Assembly (NCBI GenBank): GCA_030526405.1
Contig: JAUNCZ010000004.1
Span: forward strand, 1-64,000
DNA: 64,000 nt
Direction of reading: 5' to 3'
Source of the DNA: Lachnospiraceae bacterium
Lineage (GTDB): Bacteria > Bacillota > Clostridia > Lachnospirales > Lachnospiraceae
Position 1 is the first letter of the stretch; each line of letters starts with the position of its first letter. A program made the position numbers and the translations under genes. This document shows, one piece after another, positions 41,848-49,717 of this stretch. The notes below the pieces were generated by a model. The model was not told where the DNA came from and ran no database searches. It worked only from the letters and a program-made list of their open reading frames with translations.

Positions 41848-42594
41848 TCAATCACACATCTCTTTTCCAACCTTGCACAGCAGATCTGCTTCGTTGGAGA
41901 TGATGCAGTCTACGCCGCGATTGATCATGTCTCGCATATTTTCCTCATCGTTGACAGTCCAGGTGTTTACATCCATGCCTCTTCCATGGTACAGGTCCAT
42001 CAGCTCCGGCTGGTACTGCAGCAGCATATAGCGTGGGTGCATGTTGTCTGCGTTGGAGCGCTCAATGTACTTGTCAATGTCAAGGAATGGCTTGTCATAG
42101 AGAAGACCGGTCTTGATATCGGTGTTGATGGATTTACATGCCTGCATGGAGATGTGGTTGAAGGATGACAGGAACACCTGGTCCTCCATCTGGCGGGCAA
42201 CGATCTCGTCGATAACCATCTTCTCCAGTCCCTCGTAGAACACTTCGTAGTTTTTCAGCTCCATGTTGAGAAGCAGCTTTGTCTCCTTACAGAAATCCAG
42301 CAGCTGTCCCAGGGTCCATACATGCTGTCCGGCGAAATCCGGTGACTTCCAGGCACCGATATCCAGCTGCAGCATTTCCTCGAAGGTTTTGTCCTTGATA
42401 AAGCCTGTGCCGTTGGAGGTTCTCTCCACAGATGCATCGTGGAAGATTACCAGCTGGCCGTCCTTTGTGATGTGCACATCACTTTCGATTCCATCGCAGT
42501 CAGTCTCTTCTACTACCTTCTGAAATGCCAGCGGGCTGTTTTCAGGATATTTTCCTGAGAAGCCTCTGTGGGCAAATAATAATGGTTTTTTCAT
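41848..42594 (-). CDS. Glycerophosphodiester phosphodiesterase
   Basis: A 248-residue cytoplasmic protein covering the whole GDPD fold. The catalytic and metal-binding residues are visible: His9-Arg10 in AHRGFSGKYPENS, Glu37 and Asp39 in GIESDVHI, and His52 in FHDASVERT, followed by LLNMELKN and the late WTVNDEENM block. It hydrolyses glycerophosphodiesters to glycerol-3-phosphate and an alcohol, feeding the glp operon nearby. ATG at 42594 is used because GGAGAAC lies at proper spacing; the frame begins four codons earlier. It has no signal peptide, so substrates must be imported, probably by the ABC system at 48.8-53.0 kb. Confidence 0.9.
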   Translation of the reverse strand: MKKPLLFAHRGFSGKYPENSPLAFQKVVEETDCDGIESDVHITKDGQLVIFHDASVERTSNGTGFIKDKTFEEMLQLDIGAWKSPDFAGQHVWTLGQLLDFCKETKLLLNMELKNYEVFYEGLEKMVIDEIVARQMEDQVFLSSFNHISMQACKSINTDIKTGLLYDKPFLDIDKYIERSNADNMHPRYMLLQYQPELMDLYHGRGMDVNTWTVNDEENMRDMINRGVDCIISNEADLLCKVGKEMCD

Positions 42595-42620
42595 AATGTT
42601 CTCCATCCTTATGGTTTATA

Positions 42621-43316
42621 TTACAATTCGTCTACAGACATGACGCCTTCTGTAGAGGAAATTGCTTTCAGTATTTCGCCGGCTCCGTTATGCTTGCGCT
42701 CCAGGCGCAGGGTAAAGATTACACTGGCATTGTGCTTTTTGGAGCTGGCAGACCGTGTGACCTGCATATCCAGTATCTTGATGGACTCCTTCTGAAACAG
42801 CAGAAGCAGCTGATCCAGGGTGTTTCTGTTTCCGTACTCAATGAGAAGGGAAAGCTCCGGAGCAGTATCAAGAAGATAGAATTCCAGCCTGGAAAAGAAT
42901 ACCTCAGCAAGGATGATCAGTGCGGTGACGATGAGACCACCCTCGAAGAAGCCTGCACCCAGAGCCAGACCCACAATGGCGGAGGCCCACAGGCCTGCGG
43001 CGGTGGTAAGACCCTTGATACGGTGCTGGCGGGTTACCAGAATGGTGCCGGCACCGATGAAGGAGATTCCGGCTACTACCTGGGCACCAAGTCTTGCAAT
43101 ATCAGTATAGTATTCCTGAACCAGAAGCAGATACTGGCTTGTCATGGTGGTCATGGCAGCACCAATGCAGATCAGGATATGGGTTCGGAAACCTGCCGGC
43201 CTTCTTTTTACCGCACGCTCTATGCCCACAAGGCCGCTGCAGAACACGGCAAGGCACAGGCGCAGGGTGATGGAGGCCAGGGTCAGATCCCGGAAAGAAT
43301 CAAAAACTGGGAGCAT
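42621..43316 (-). CDS. MgtC/SapB-family membrane protein (first of a tandem pair)
   Basis: A 231-residue protein. Four or five membrane helices occupy the first 140 residues, with the MgtC signature GLVGIERAVKRRPAGFRTHI and GISFIGAGTILVTRQ then GLTTAAGLWASAIVGLALGAG. A soluble ACT-like domain of 80 residues follows. MgtC proteins in pathogens help growth at low magnesium; in Clostridia the role is unknown. It lies 13 bases after its paralogue, so the two form an operon and may make a hetero-oligomer. Confidence 0.85.
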   Translation of the reverse strand: MLPVFDSFRDLTLASITLRLCLAVFCSGLVGIERAVKRRPAGFRTHILICIGAAMTTMTSQYLLLVQEYYTDIARLGAQVVAGISFIGAGTILVTRQHRIKGLTTAAGLWASAIVGLALGAGFFEGGLIVTALIILAEVFFSRLEFYLLDTAPELSLLIEYGNRNTLDQLLLLFQKESIKILDMQVTRSASSKKHNASVIFTLRLERKHNGAGEILKAISSTEGVMSVDEL

Positions 43317-43329
43317 ACAGCAGTCCTCC

Positions 43330-44052
43330 TTATATTTCTTTGATCATGGTGATGCCATCCAGTTTGGACAGCACTGAGATCAGCTGAGAATGGGGCATCC
43401 GTGTTGTGAGATGCAGGGAAAAGACGGCGTTGGGATACAGTCCGTTTCCCTTTTTTCCTCTGTCGATCTCCACACTGTAGACCCGCACCTGCATCTCCTT
43501 GATCCGGGAGATCACAGGAGCAATTTTGTTCAGGGAAGTGAATTCCATGTAGAGATTGATATCCGCTGTCTGCTCAATCAGGTTGTTTTCCAGTCGCTGG
43601 AAAAAAACAACTGACAGGAAGATCAGCACAAATGACAGAAACACAGCCTCATAGAAGCCTGCACCGATGGCCAGCCCCATACAGGCGGAGGCCCACAGGC
43701 CTGCGGCGGTGGTGAGGCCCTTTACCTGCTGCTGGCGTACGGTGATGATGGTACCGGCACCCAGAAAACCGATGCCGTTGATGACCTGGGCACCAAAGCG
43801 TGAGGCATCGGAATGCACACCGATGCGCTGAACGGTATCTGCCCATCTGGTGGCAAGAAGCTCCGCTTCATACTGGCTGAGAAGCACAGTCAGGGCGGCA
43901 CCGATGCATACAAACATGTAGGTTCGGAAACCTGCCGCCCGTCCCTTCTTCGCCCGTTCCAGACCAAGAATTCCGCCGAAGACCATGGCAAGGAAAAGAC
44001 GAAAGCAGACGGAGGCAAAATTAAATTCCCGGAGATAATCAAATACAGCCAA
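43330..44052 (-). CDS. MgtC/SapB-family membrane protein (second of a tandem pair)
   Basis: A 240-residue paralogue of the downstream gene, with the same design: GILGLERAKKGRAAGFRTYM, GIGFLGAGTIITVRQQQVKG, GLTTAAGLWASACMGLAIGAG, and a C-terminal ACT-like domain with a basic GKKGN turn. It differs by an insertion of about 10 residues between helices 2 and 3. It is the first gene of this two-gene operon. No magnesium riboswitch (ykoK type) was recognised upstream. Confidence 0.85.
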   Translation of the reverse strand: MAVFDYLREFNFASVCFRLFLAMVFGGILGLERAKKGRAAGFRTYMFVCIGAALTVLLSQYEAELLATRWADTVQRIGVHSDASRFGAQVINGIGFLGAGTIITVRQQQVKGLTTAAGLWASACMGLAIGAGFYEAVFLSFVLIFLSVVFFQRLENNLIEQTADINLYMEFTSLNKIAPVISRIKEMQVRVYSVEIDRGKKGNGLYPNAVFSLHLTTRMPHSQLISVLSKLDGITMIKEI

Positions 44053-44172
44053 AAAATCCCCCCATTCGATAATTCGCTTATCCGGTATCTTTTTCTCAGT
44101 ATAACACTATTCTTGCTGACCTGCACCTGAAGGGGCATTTACAGACAGAAATCCCCGGATTTCAGGTAAAAA

Positions 44173-44222
44173 AAATGCACCGAGTCCGCCGCCTGCAGAG
44201 GATGTGCAGGCGGGGTCGGCAA
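44173..44222 (-). terminator. Terminator downstream of the glp operon
   Basis: GCCTGCA/TGCAGGC extended by GC-rich pairs forms a long stem on the minus strand, followed by GCATTTTTTTT. It ends the DUF1667 transcript before the MgtC genes. Confidence 0.7.
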
Positions 44223-44266
44223 AGAATAGAGTTATGCATGTAGTAAGGTTGTCGTAGTAAAAAGGT

Positions 44267-44305
44267 TTAAAAACCACAGACAGTCTGCAGGGCAGTCTGT
44301 CATAA
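44267..44305 (-). terminator. Hairpin at the stop codon of the DUF1667 gene
   Basis: ACAGAC pairs with GTCTGT around a 13-base loop on the minus strand and is followed by GGTTTTT. It is probably a first, weaker terminator of the glp operon. Confidence 0.5.
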
Positions 44306-44644
44306 GGTTTTTGCAGCCACCAGATTCACACCGGTGCCAAACAGGTTTTCAGCCAGAATCTGGCCCACCTGTACAGGGGACTGGACACGGAGTCCGTTGA
44401 TGATCTCCATGCAGTCAAACATATGCTCCTTTGGAAGGGGCTTATCTGTTTTTACAGGCAGTCTCGGAATGGAGGCCCCTGTGATATGTACTGTGGAGGT
44501 GATGACACGCACCGGATGAAGCAGTTCGTTTCTTCCGTACTCGGCACCTCTTGGACAGTTATTGCCTGTTACGGCATAGTCATTGTTTTCATCTACCTGC
44601 AGATGGCAGCCCTTTGGGCAGGTGATACAGATAATATTTTTCAT
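44300..44644 (-). CDS. DUF1667 protein of the anaerobic glycerol-3-phosphate operon
   Basis: A 114-residue protein with the DUF1667 Cys pattern: ICITCPKGC near the start and NCPRGAEYGRNE at about residue 29, likely an iron-sulfur or zinc site. The remaining 80 residues include PVRVITSTVHITGA and a terminal valine-rich strand. In Firmicutes it always accompanies the glpA-like and FAD oxidoreductase pair seen here and may bind an Fe-S cluster of the dehydrogenase complex. The start overlaps the upstream stop (ATGA). Confidence 0.85.
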   Translation of the reverse strand: MKNIICITCPKGCHLQVDENNDYAVTGNNCPRGAEYGRNELLHPVRVITSTVHITGASIPRLPVKTDKPLPKEHMFDCMEIINGLRVQSPVQVGQILAENLFGTGVNLVAAKTL

Positions 44645-45915
44645 GCCTTTGTCTCCTCCTGATCCTCTTCAACTGAAACGGTGATGGCACCCTTTGCCTT
44701 CTCCAGCAGCACCCTTGGGATCTTGATGGTCTCCATCTCACCCGGAGCAACTCTCTCCCTGGAGAATTTCGCGATCTGTGTTCCCTCCTCATCCCGTACA
44801 TAGATATGGCAGGCATCCAGAACGGCACGGACACGGAAGAATACCTCCAGCACCTTGAAATCTGCTCCCATATGTACCTGCTGAGGCACGGTATAGCCCA
44901 CCACCGGGCCGTTTTTGATCTGAAGAACAGGTTCTGCCGGCAGAGTGCTTCCGGAAAGAGAAGCGGCAGCAGCCTTTCCTGCTCTTGCAGCCTCTGCAGT
45001 TACGAAATCCACCAGGTCATGTACATGGAGCACATTTCCGCAGGCGAAAATGCCGGGAATGGAGGTTTCCATGTTTTCATATACCACCGGGCCGTTTGTT
45101 CTTGGATCCATGGCGATGCCGGCACTTCTTGACAGCTCGTTTTCCGGAATCAGACCTACGGACAGCAGCACGGTATCGCAGTCGAAGGTCATCTCAGTAC
45201 CAGGGATCGGACGGCGGTCAGGCCCTACCTCAGCCACCACCACCTGCTCCACACGGTCCTTGCCGCGGATATCAGTGATGGTATGGGACAGATACAGCGG
45301 AATATCAAAGTCATTGAGACACTGTACAATGTTTCTGGTGAGTCCGCCGGAGTAAGGCATTACCTCCACACAGGCCAGCACCTTTGCCCCCTCCAGGGTC
45401 ATGCGGCGGGCCATAATCAGGCCGATATCTCCTGAACCCAGGATCACTACCTTTTTACCCACCATGTAGCCCTCGATGTTCAGATAGCGCTGGGCTGTTC
45501 CTGCGGTGAATACACCGGCAGGTCTTGTGCCGGGAATGGCAATGGCTCCTCTGGTTCTCTCACGGCAGCCCATGGCCAGAACAACAGCACCCGCCTCCAG
45601 CACCTCATAGCCACCTGCAGCGGAGATCACATGGACCTCTTTGTTCTCTTTGATCTCCAGCACCATGGTGTCGATGCGAACCTCAACACCGGTGCTTTTC
45701 AGCATTTCAATAAAACGTCCTGCATACTCAGGACCTGTAAGCTCTTCTTTAAAATAATGCAGACCGAAGCCGTTGTGGATACACTGGTTCAGGATTCCTC
45801 CCAGTTCACGGTCTCTCTCTACGATACAGATAGAACGGCAGCCGTCATCCCAGGCAGCCTTGGCTGCGGACAGTCCTGCAGGGCCTCCGCCGATGATTAC
45901 AAGATCGTATTTCAT
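44641..45915 (-). CDS. FAD-dependent NAD(P)-disulfide-type oxidoreductase of the glp operon
   Basis: A 424-residue flavoprotein. The first dinucleotide fold is VIIGGGPAGLSAAKAAWDDG near residue 6; the second is VVILGSGDIGLIMARRMTLEG near residue 155. The block GIFACGNVLHVHDLVDFVT near residue 290 closes the FAD site. It is the usual electron-transfer partner in the anaerobic glycerol-3-phosphate dehydrogenase operon, passing electrons from the GlpA-like protein. It overlaps both neighbours by 4 bases, so all three are translationally coupled. Confidence 0.85.
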   Translation of the reverse strand: MKYDLVIIGGGPAGLSAAKAAWDDGCRSICIVERDRELGGILNQCIHNGFGLHYFKEELTGPEYAGRFIEMLKSTGVEVRIDTMVLEIKENKEVHVISAAGGYEVLEAGAVVLAMGCRERTRGAIAIPGTRPAGVFTAGTAQRYLNIEGYMVGKKVVILGSGDIGLIMARRMTLEGAKVLACVEVMPYSGGLTRNIVQCLNDFDIPLYLSHTITDIRGKDRVEQVVVAEVGPDRRPIPGTEMTFDCDTVLLSVGLIPENELSRSAGIAMDPRTNGPVVYENMETSIPGIFACGNVLHVHDLVDFVTAEAARAGKAAAASLSGSTLPAEPVLQIKNGPVVGYTVPQQVHMGADFKVLEVFFRVRAVLDACHIYVRDEEGTQIAKFSRERVAPGEMETIKIPRVLLEKAKGAITVSVEEDQEETKA

Positions 45916-47354
45916 TCTGCTGTTCCTCCTTTTGTCTCACTGATCAGAAGCTTTGTACCTTCGCCGTCCTGCAATACGTCAAATGGCGATTTGCCCAGTT
46001 CTCTGGCGATAAGATCCAGTACACGGGGACCACAGAAGCCACCCTGGCAGCGGCCCATGCCGGCACCGGCTCTTCTCTTTACACCGTCGATGGAGCAGGG
46101 AGGGACAGGAGAGTGGATGGCAGCCACGATCTCGCCCTCGGTGATGGTCTCGCAGCGGCAGATCACTCTTCCGTAGCGGGGATTTTCTTTGATAAGGGCC
46201 TCTTTTTCCGCCTGGGAAAGCTCCTTGAAGCGGATCTGCTCCCTTGTGTCGATCCAGCTTTCCTTCTTCTGAAATGCCAGGCCCATGGTCTGCAGCTGTT
46301 CAATCACGTACTCAGCAATGGCAGGGGCAGCGGATAATCCCGGTGATTTGATGCCTGCCACATGGAGCATGCGAGGGCAGCACTCTGCCGGGCGGATCAC
46401 GAAATCGGATTCAGAGATAATGGCACGGACACCGGCAAAGTTGCGGATGCACTGGCGCAGGTCGATGCCGTCAATGCTGAGGCGGGCAGCCTCTGCCACC
46501 TCATCCAGACCGGAGAGGGTGGTTTCACGGCTGTAGGGATCCTCCACCGGAGTGGCATTAGGTCCCACGATAAGATTTCCGTGAACGGTAGGAGATACGA
46601 GGACACCCTTTCCCTTCTCAGTAGGACACTGGAAGATTACATGTTTTGCAAGGGAACCGCTGGATTTATCCATCAGGTAGTATTCACCTCTGGCCAGCGC
46701 AGATTCCCACTCCTCTTTTCCTGTGAGGGCACAGATCTCACCGGCCCAGCCACCGGCACAGTTGATCACATAGCGGGTCTCAAAATCCCCGGCAGCGGTG
46801 TGCAGTACAACAGAATCCTCCTTCTGCTCAAGACCGGTAACTTTGGCGTTGCAGTGAAGCTCAGCTCCGTTTCGGACGGCTGTCTCTGCCTCTGCGATAC
46901 AAAGACCCCAGGGATCAATGATGGCAGCAGAAGGAGCATACAGAGCGGCAACCACGGTTTTTGTCAGCTGTGGATCCATCTCCCTTGCCTCATCACCGGA
47001 GATGATCTTAAGACCTGGAACACCGTTTTTAACACCGTTATCATAGAGTTTTTCCAGATGGGCTCTGTCCTTCTCGCTGAAGGCAAGAACCAGGGATCCC
47101 ACCCGGTTATATTTTACAGAAAGCTTTTTGCACAGCTCCTCCATCAGCTGGGCACCCCGGACATTCAGTCTGGCAATGAGGGTACCTGGCTCCGGATCGT
47201 AGCCGGCGTGAACAATGGCACTGTTTGCCTTTGTTGTACCCATGGCAACGTCATTTTCCTGCTCCAGGATACAAACCTTCAGATCATAGGCTGACAGGGA
47301 ATAGGCAATGGAAGCACCGATCACACCGCAGCCGATAATGGTAATGTCATACAT
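45912..47354 (-). CDS. GlpA-like glycerol-3-phosphate dehydrogenase with BFD iron-sulfur domain
   Basis: A 480-residue protein. An N-terminal FAD fold (ITIIGCGVIGASIAYSLS) leads into a DAO-type glycerol-3-phosphate dehydrogenase body of about 390 residues. The C-terminal 90 residues are a BFD-like [2Fe-2S] domain with CRC and GRCQGGFCGPRV giving four Cys. It oxidises glycerol-3-phosphate to dihydroxyacetone phosphate. The ATG at 47354 has a GGGAGGAAG site, and the longer frame begins in the leader terminator. Expression is expected to depend on GlpP antitermination at 47393-47436. Confidence 0.85.
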   Translation of the reverse strand: MYDITIIGCGVIGASIAYSLSAYDLKVCILEQENDVAMGTTKANSAIVHAGYDPEPGTLIARLNVRGAQLMEELCKKLSVKYNRVGSLVLAFSEKDRAHLEKLYDNGVKNGVPGLKIISGDEAREMDPQLTKTVVAALYAPSAAIIDPWGLCIAEAETAVRNGAELHCNAKVTGLEQKEDSVVLHTAAGDFETRYVINCAGGWAGEICALTGKEEWESALARGEYYLMDKSSGSLAKHVIFQCPTEKGKGVLVSPTVHGNLIVGPNATPVEDPYSRETTLSGLDEVAEAARLSIDGIDLRQCIRNFAGVRAIISESDFVIRPAECCPRMLHVAGIKSPGLSAAPAIAEYVIEQLQTMGLAFQKKESWIDTREQIRFKELSQAEKEALIKENPRYGRVICRCETITEGEIVAAIHSPVPPCSIDGVKRRAGAGMGRCQGGFCGPRVLDLIARELGKSPFDVLQDGEGTKLLISETKGGTAE

Positions 47355-47392
47355 ACTCTTTCTTCCTCCCTTAGAAATTTCCTCGTGTAAAC

Positions 47393-47436
47393 GAAAAAAA
47401 GTCAAAGTAAGACACGGACCTGTGTTTACTTTGACT
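47393..47436 (-). terminator. GlpP-controlled leader terminator of the glp operon
   Basis: On the minus strand, AGTCAAAGTAA pairs perfectly with TTACTTTGACT and is followed by a run of T residues. It sits between the promoter and the first codon, about 25 bases after the predicted transcript start. Flanking AGAAATT/AATTTCT and AAACG/CGTTT pairs could extend the stem. GlpP-type antiterminators act on such leader terminators. Confidence 0.85.
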
Positions 47437-47445
47437 CGTTTCTCC
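47425..47445 (-). promoter_or_regulatory. Predicted GlpP RNA element in the glp leader
   Basis: GGAGAAACGAGTCAAAGTAA in the leader closely matches GGAGAGACGAGTCAGAGCAA at 48640-48660 in the ABC transporter leader. The overlap with the 5' arm of the terminator fits an antiterminator-binding site. Confidence 0.6.
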
Positions 47446-47466
47446 AGAATTTCTTTAATTACCTGT

Positions 47467-47495
47467 ACTATAGCACAATAAAGCACAGATAGCAA
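47467..47495 (-). promoter_or_regulatory. Promoter of the glp operon
   Basis: TTGCTA (47495-47490) and TATAGT (47472-47467) are exactly 17 bases apart on the minus strand. The transcript would begin near 47460, just before the GlpP element and the leader terminator. Confidence 0.75.
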
Positions 47496-47533
47496 GGGGC
47501 ATTTTTGGTGAAAAGCACGAAGGCTGCAGAGGG

Positions 47534-48103
47534 TTATTCGAACCAGAGATCTCCGCAGGTGGTGGATACGGCCTGAGCACCGGAGGACAGGGCGGACATG
47601 ATATCCTGCTTGTCCTGGATCAGTCCGCTGGCGATCACCGGCTGGCGCAGCCGTTTCGAGAGCTTTTCCAGTACCTTTGGCATGATGCCCGGAAGGATAT
47701 CCACCGCATCTGCATAGGAGGCCTGTTTCTTCACATTCTCAAAGGAGAGAGAATCGATGACAAAAAAGCGCTGGATGCAGAAGAGGCCGATGGATTTCGC
47801 ATACTTGATCTGATTGATCCTGGTGGAAATGATGCCGTCTGCGGAGGTTTTTGCCTTCAGATAATCGATGGCAATCTCCTTGCCGGAAAGTCCCTCGATC
47901 AGATCAATGTGAACAAAGACAAGACGGTTTTTCTGTTTTGCCCTTGCGATGATATCCTGAATGTTGAGAAGAGTTCCGTACAGAAGAAAGATCACCTGAC
48001 AGTCGGAGGCCAGAGCCCTCTTCAGGCCCTCCTCGTCCTTGACTGCCGCAATGATGGGGGAGTCAAGAAGAAGATCTGTGAAAAAATCCTGGTTGATGGT
48101 CAT
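47534..48103 (-). CDS. glpP: Glycerol-3-phosphate responsive antiterminator
   Basis: A 189-residue protein matching GlpP in length and sequence. The TIM-barrel-like fold is seen in SPIIAAVKDEEGLKRAL, IFLLYGTLLNIQDI, FVHIDLIEGLSGKEIAIDYL, DGIISTRINQIKYAK, VDILPGIMPKVLEKL and QPVIASGLIQDKQDI. When bound to glycerol-3-phosphate, GlpP binds leader mRNA and prevents termination. The gene lies directly upstream of the glp operon promoter and has its own. An AAAGGAAAC site precedes the ATG. Confidence 0.9.
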   Translation of the reverse strand: MTINQDFFTDLLLDSPIIAAVKDEEGLKRALASDCQVIFLLYGTLLNIQDIIARAKQKNRLVFVHIDLIEGLSGKEIAIDYLKAKTSADGIISTRINQIKYAKSIGLFCIQRFFVIDSLSFENVKKQASYADAVDILPGIMPKVLEKLSKRLRQPVIASGLIQDKQDIMSALSSGAQAVSTTCGDLWFE

Positions 48104-48145
48104 GGTTTTGTTTCCTTTCAGGTAGTGTAGTTCTGGTTTTGCGAT

Positions 48146-48258
48146 GTTCAGATAGAGAAGACTGTCCTGGAACGTTCAGACAGGACAGTCTGTCTTATGA
48201 CGTTCAGATAAGAACAGTCGGTCTTCTGATGTCTGGATAGCACAGTCTGGTTTGCGAC
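48146..48258 (-). repeat. Four imperfect 28-base tandem repeats in the glpP leader
   Basis: Units begin at 48146, 48174, 48202 and 48231 on the plus strand, each opening GTTCAGA or GTCTGGA and each carrying an ACAGTC/GACTGT-like core able to form a small hairpin. They lie between the predicted glpP promoter and its start codon, so they would be transcribed. They could be protein-binding sites in DNA or RNA. Confidence 0.65.
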
Positions 48259-48284
48259 ATTTACGACAGACGCATGTTTGACAT

Positions 48285-48290
48285 AGTATA
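48285..48290 (-). promoter_or_regulatory. Probable -10 box of glpP
   Basis: TATACT on the minus strand, with a poor -35 (TGTAAA) 17 bases upstream. The leader to the glpP start is about 175 bases and holds the 28-base repeats. Positions 48291-48570 show no gene. Confidence 0.4.
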
Positions 48291-48573
48291 GCACATCAAT
48301 TCAGATTTTACACACATTTTACCATGGGGTGAGAGCTGAATTTACATTGCTTCCATAATATGTGGTTTGTCAATGCAGAGGTTTTTTGCTGGATGCGGTA
48401 TGCGATACAGCTTTTTTTTACGTTGAGAGTTATACCGATGCAGTGTTTTTTTACTGGAATTGCAGTATATGAATTGTGCAATCTTCTGCAAGAAAAAATT
48501 GTGTAGTTCCGCTTGCGTTGTGCAAAAGATGTAAAAATAACAGGTAACATGTGTTGTAATTGTGAAAAAATGC

Positions 48574-48602
48574 TTGCTTTTTGCCCCCGTGTGTTGTAAG
48601 AT
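48574..48602 (+). promoter_or_regulatory. Promoter of the ABC transporter operon
   Basis: TTGCTT and TAAGAT are 17 bases apart. The predicted transcript starts near 48609, about 30 bases before the GlpP-like element. Confidence 0.65.
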
Positions 48603-48639
48603 ACAATCAATCCAGTTAATTGAATAGAGGATTGCTTGC

Positions 48640-48660
48640 GGAGAGACGAGTCAGAGCAAA
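48640..48660 (+). promoter_or_regulatory. GlpP-like RNA element in the ABC operon leader
   Basis: GGAGAGACGAGTCAGAGCAA differs at only about four places from the element in the glp leader. A GGCTTTCTTTTTT tract follows about 35 bases later and may complete a weak terminator by pairing with AGAGC. Confidence 0.55.
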
Positions 48661-48823
48661 TTGAAGATACTGTCGTGGGGATGGTGGCTTTCTTTTTTGT
48701 GTGACGCGTTTTTTCTTTTTGTAAGGGTTCTGAGGATTCATTTAACTACGTAAACTTATGCAGAGTAAAGGAACAGACTCTGCAGGGATACGAAAAGGAG
48801 CAGGAAAAAGGAGGGAATATTTC

Positions 48824-49669
48824 ATGTTCAAAATGTTAAATCCCAAACGCTTCTATCATGCGGTAGGAAGAAAGAAGTTCTTAGAATTTATTCTGCTGGC
48901 AGTATTTATTCTTTTCTTCTACGGTCCCCTCATCAACATGCTGATGCTGGCATTTGCCAATGAGTACACCGTACCGCATATTCTTCCGGAAGTCTGGGGA
49001 TTCAAGTGGTGGAGCTATGTATTTGCTCAGAAGAGTCTGGTATCGTCCATTGTTCAGTCGTTCGTAATCGCCATTGTAACAACAGCGATCTCCATGGTCT
49101 TCTGTATTCCGGCGGCATATTCCATTGCACGCTTCAAATACCCGGGAAGAAAAGTATTTATGCTGTCATTCCTTCTGACTAACGCATTCCCGAAACTTGG
49201 TATTTACACATCCATCGCCGTTCTCTTTTACAAATACGGACTGATGGGAACCTACCCTGGTGTTATCATCATTCATATGATCAACTCCATGATGTTCATG
49301 GTATGGCTGCCTGCAAGTGCCTTCCGTTCTGTTCACAGACAGCAGGAGGAAGCCGCAAGAGACGTGGGAGCAGGCCCAATCAGAACCTTCTTCAAGGTAA
49401 CACTTCCTATGGCAATGCCCGGTATCTCAGTTGCTACACTGTACACCTTCCTTGGTTCCATGGAGGAGGCACAGGGTACCATGCTGGTGGGACTTGCAAG
49501 AGTACAGACCATGCCTGTAGCCATGTATGGTATCGTACTTGACTCTTCAGCAGTACAGATCGGTGCGGTATTCGCGATCCTGCTGATTATTCCATCTGCA
49601 GTGATGATCTTCCTGATGAGAAAGTACATCGGACCGGAAGCAATCGCAGGCGGATTCAAGATGAAATAA
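48824..49669 (+). CDS. ABC transporter permease (PotC-like)
   Basis: A 281-residue membrane protein with six hydrophobic segments. The cytoplasmic EAA loop reads EEAARDVGAGPIRTFFKVTL, which docks the ATPase. The start at 48824 follows a strong GGAGGG site; the longer frame to 48758 has none. It is first in an operon ordered permease, ATPase, binding protein, permease. With the GlpP-like leader and the downstream GDPD-PHP gene, the likely substrate is a glycerophosphodiester or glycerol-3-phosphate, although the family also moves polyamines and phosphonates. Confidence 0.85.
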   Translation: MFKMLNPKRFYHAVGRKKFLEFILLAVFILFFYGPLINMLMLAFANEYTVPHILPEVWGFKWWSYVFAQKSLVSSIVQSFVIAIVTTAISMVFCIPAAYSIARFKYPGRKVFMLSFLLTNAFPKLGIYTSIAVLFYKYGLMGTYPGVIIIHMINSMMFMVWLPASAFRSVHRQQEEAARDVGAGPIRTFFKVTLPMAMPGISVATLYTFLGSMEEAQGTMLVGLARVQTMPVAMYGIVLDSSAVQIGAVFAILLIIPSAVMIFLMRKYIGPEAIAGGFKMK

Positions 49670-49717
49670 AGATGATGTTCATCTGCTGATACAAGAAGAA
49701 TTTGGAGGACACAACCA

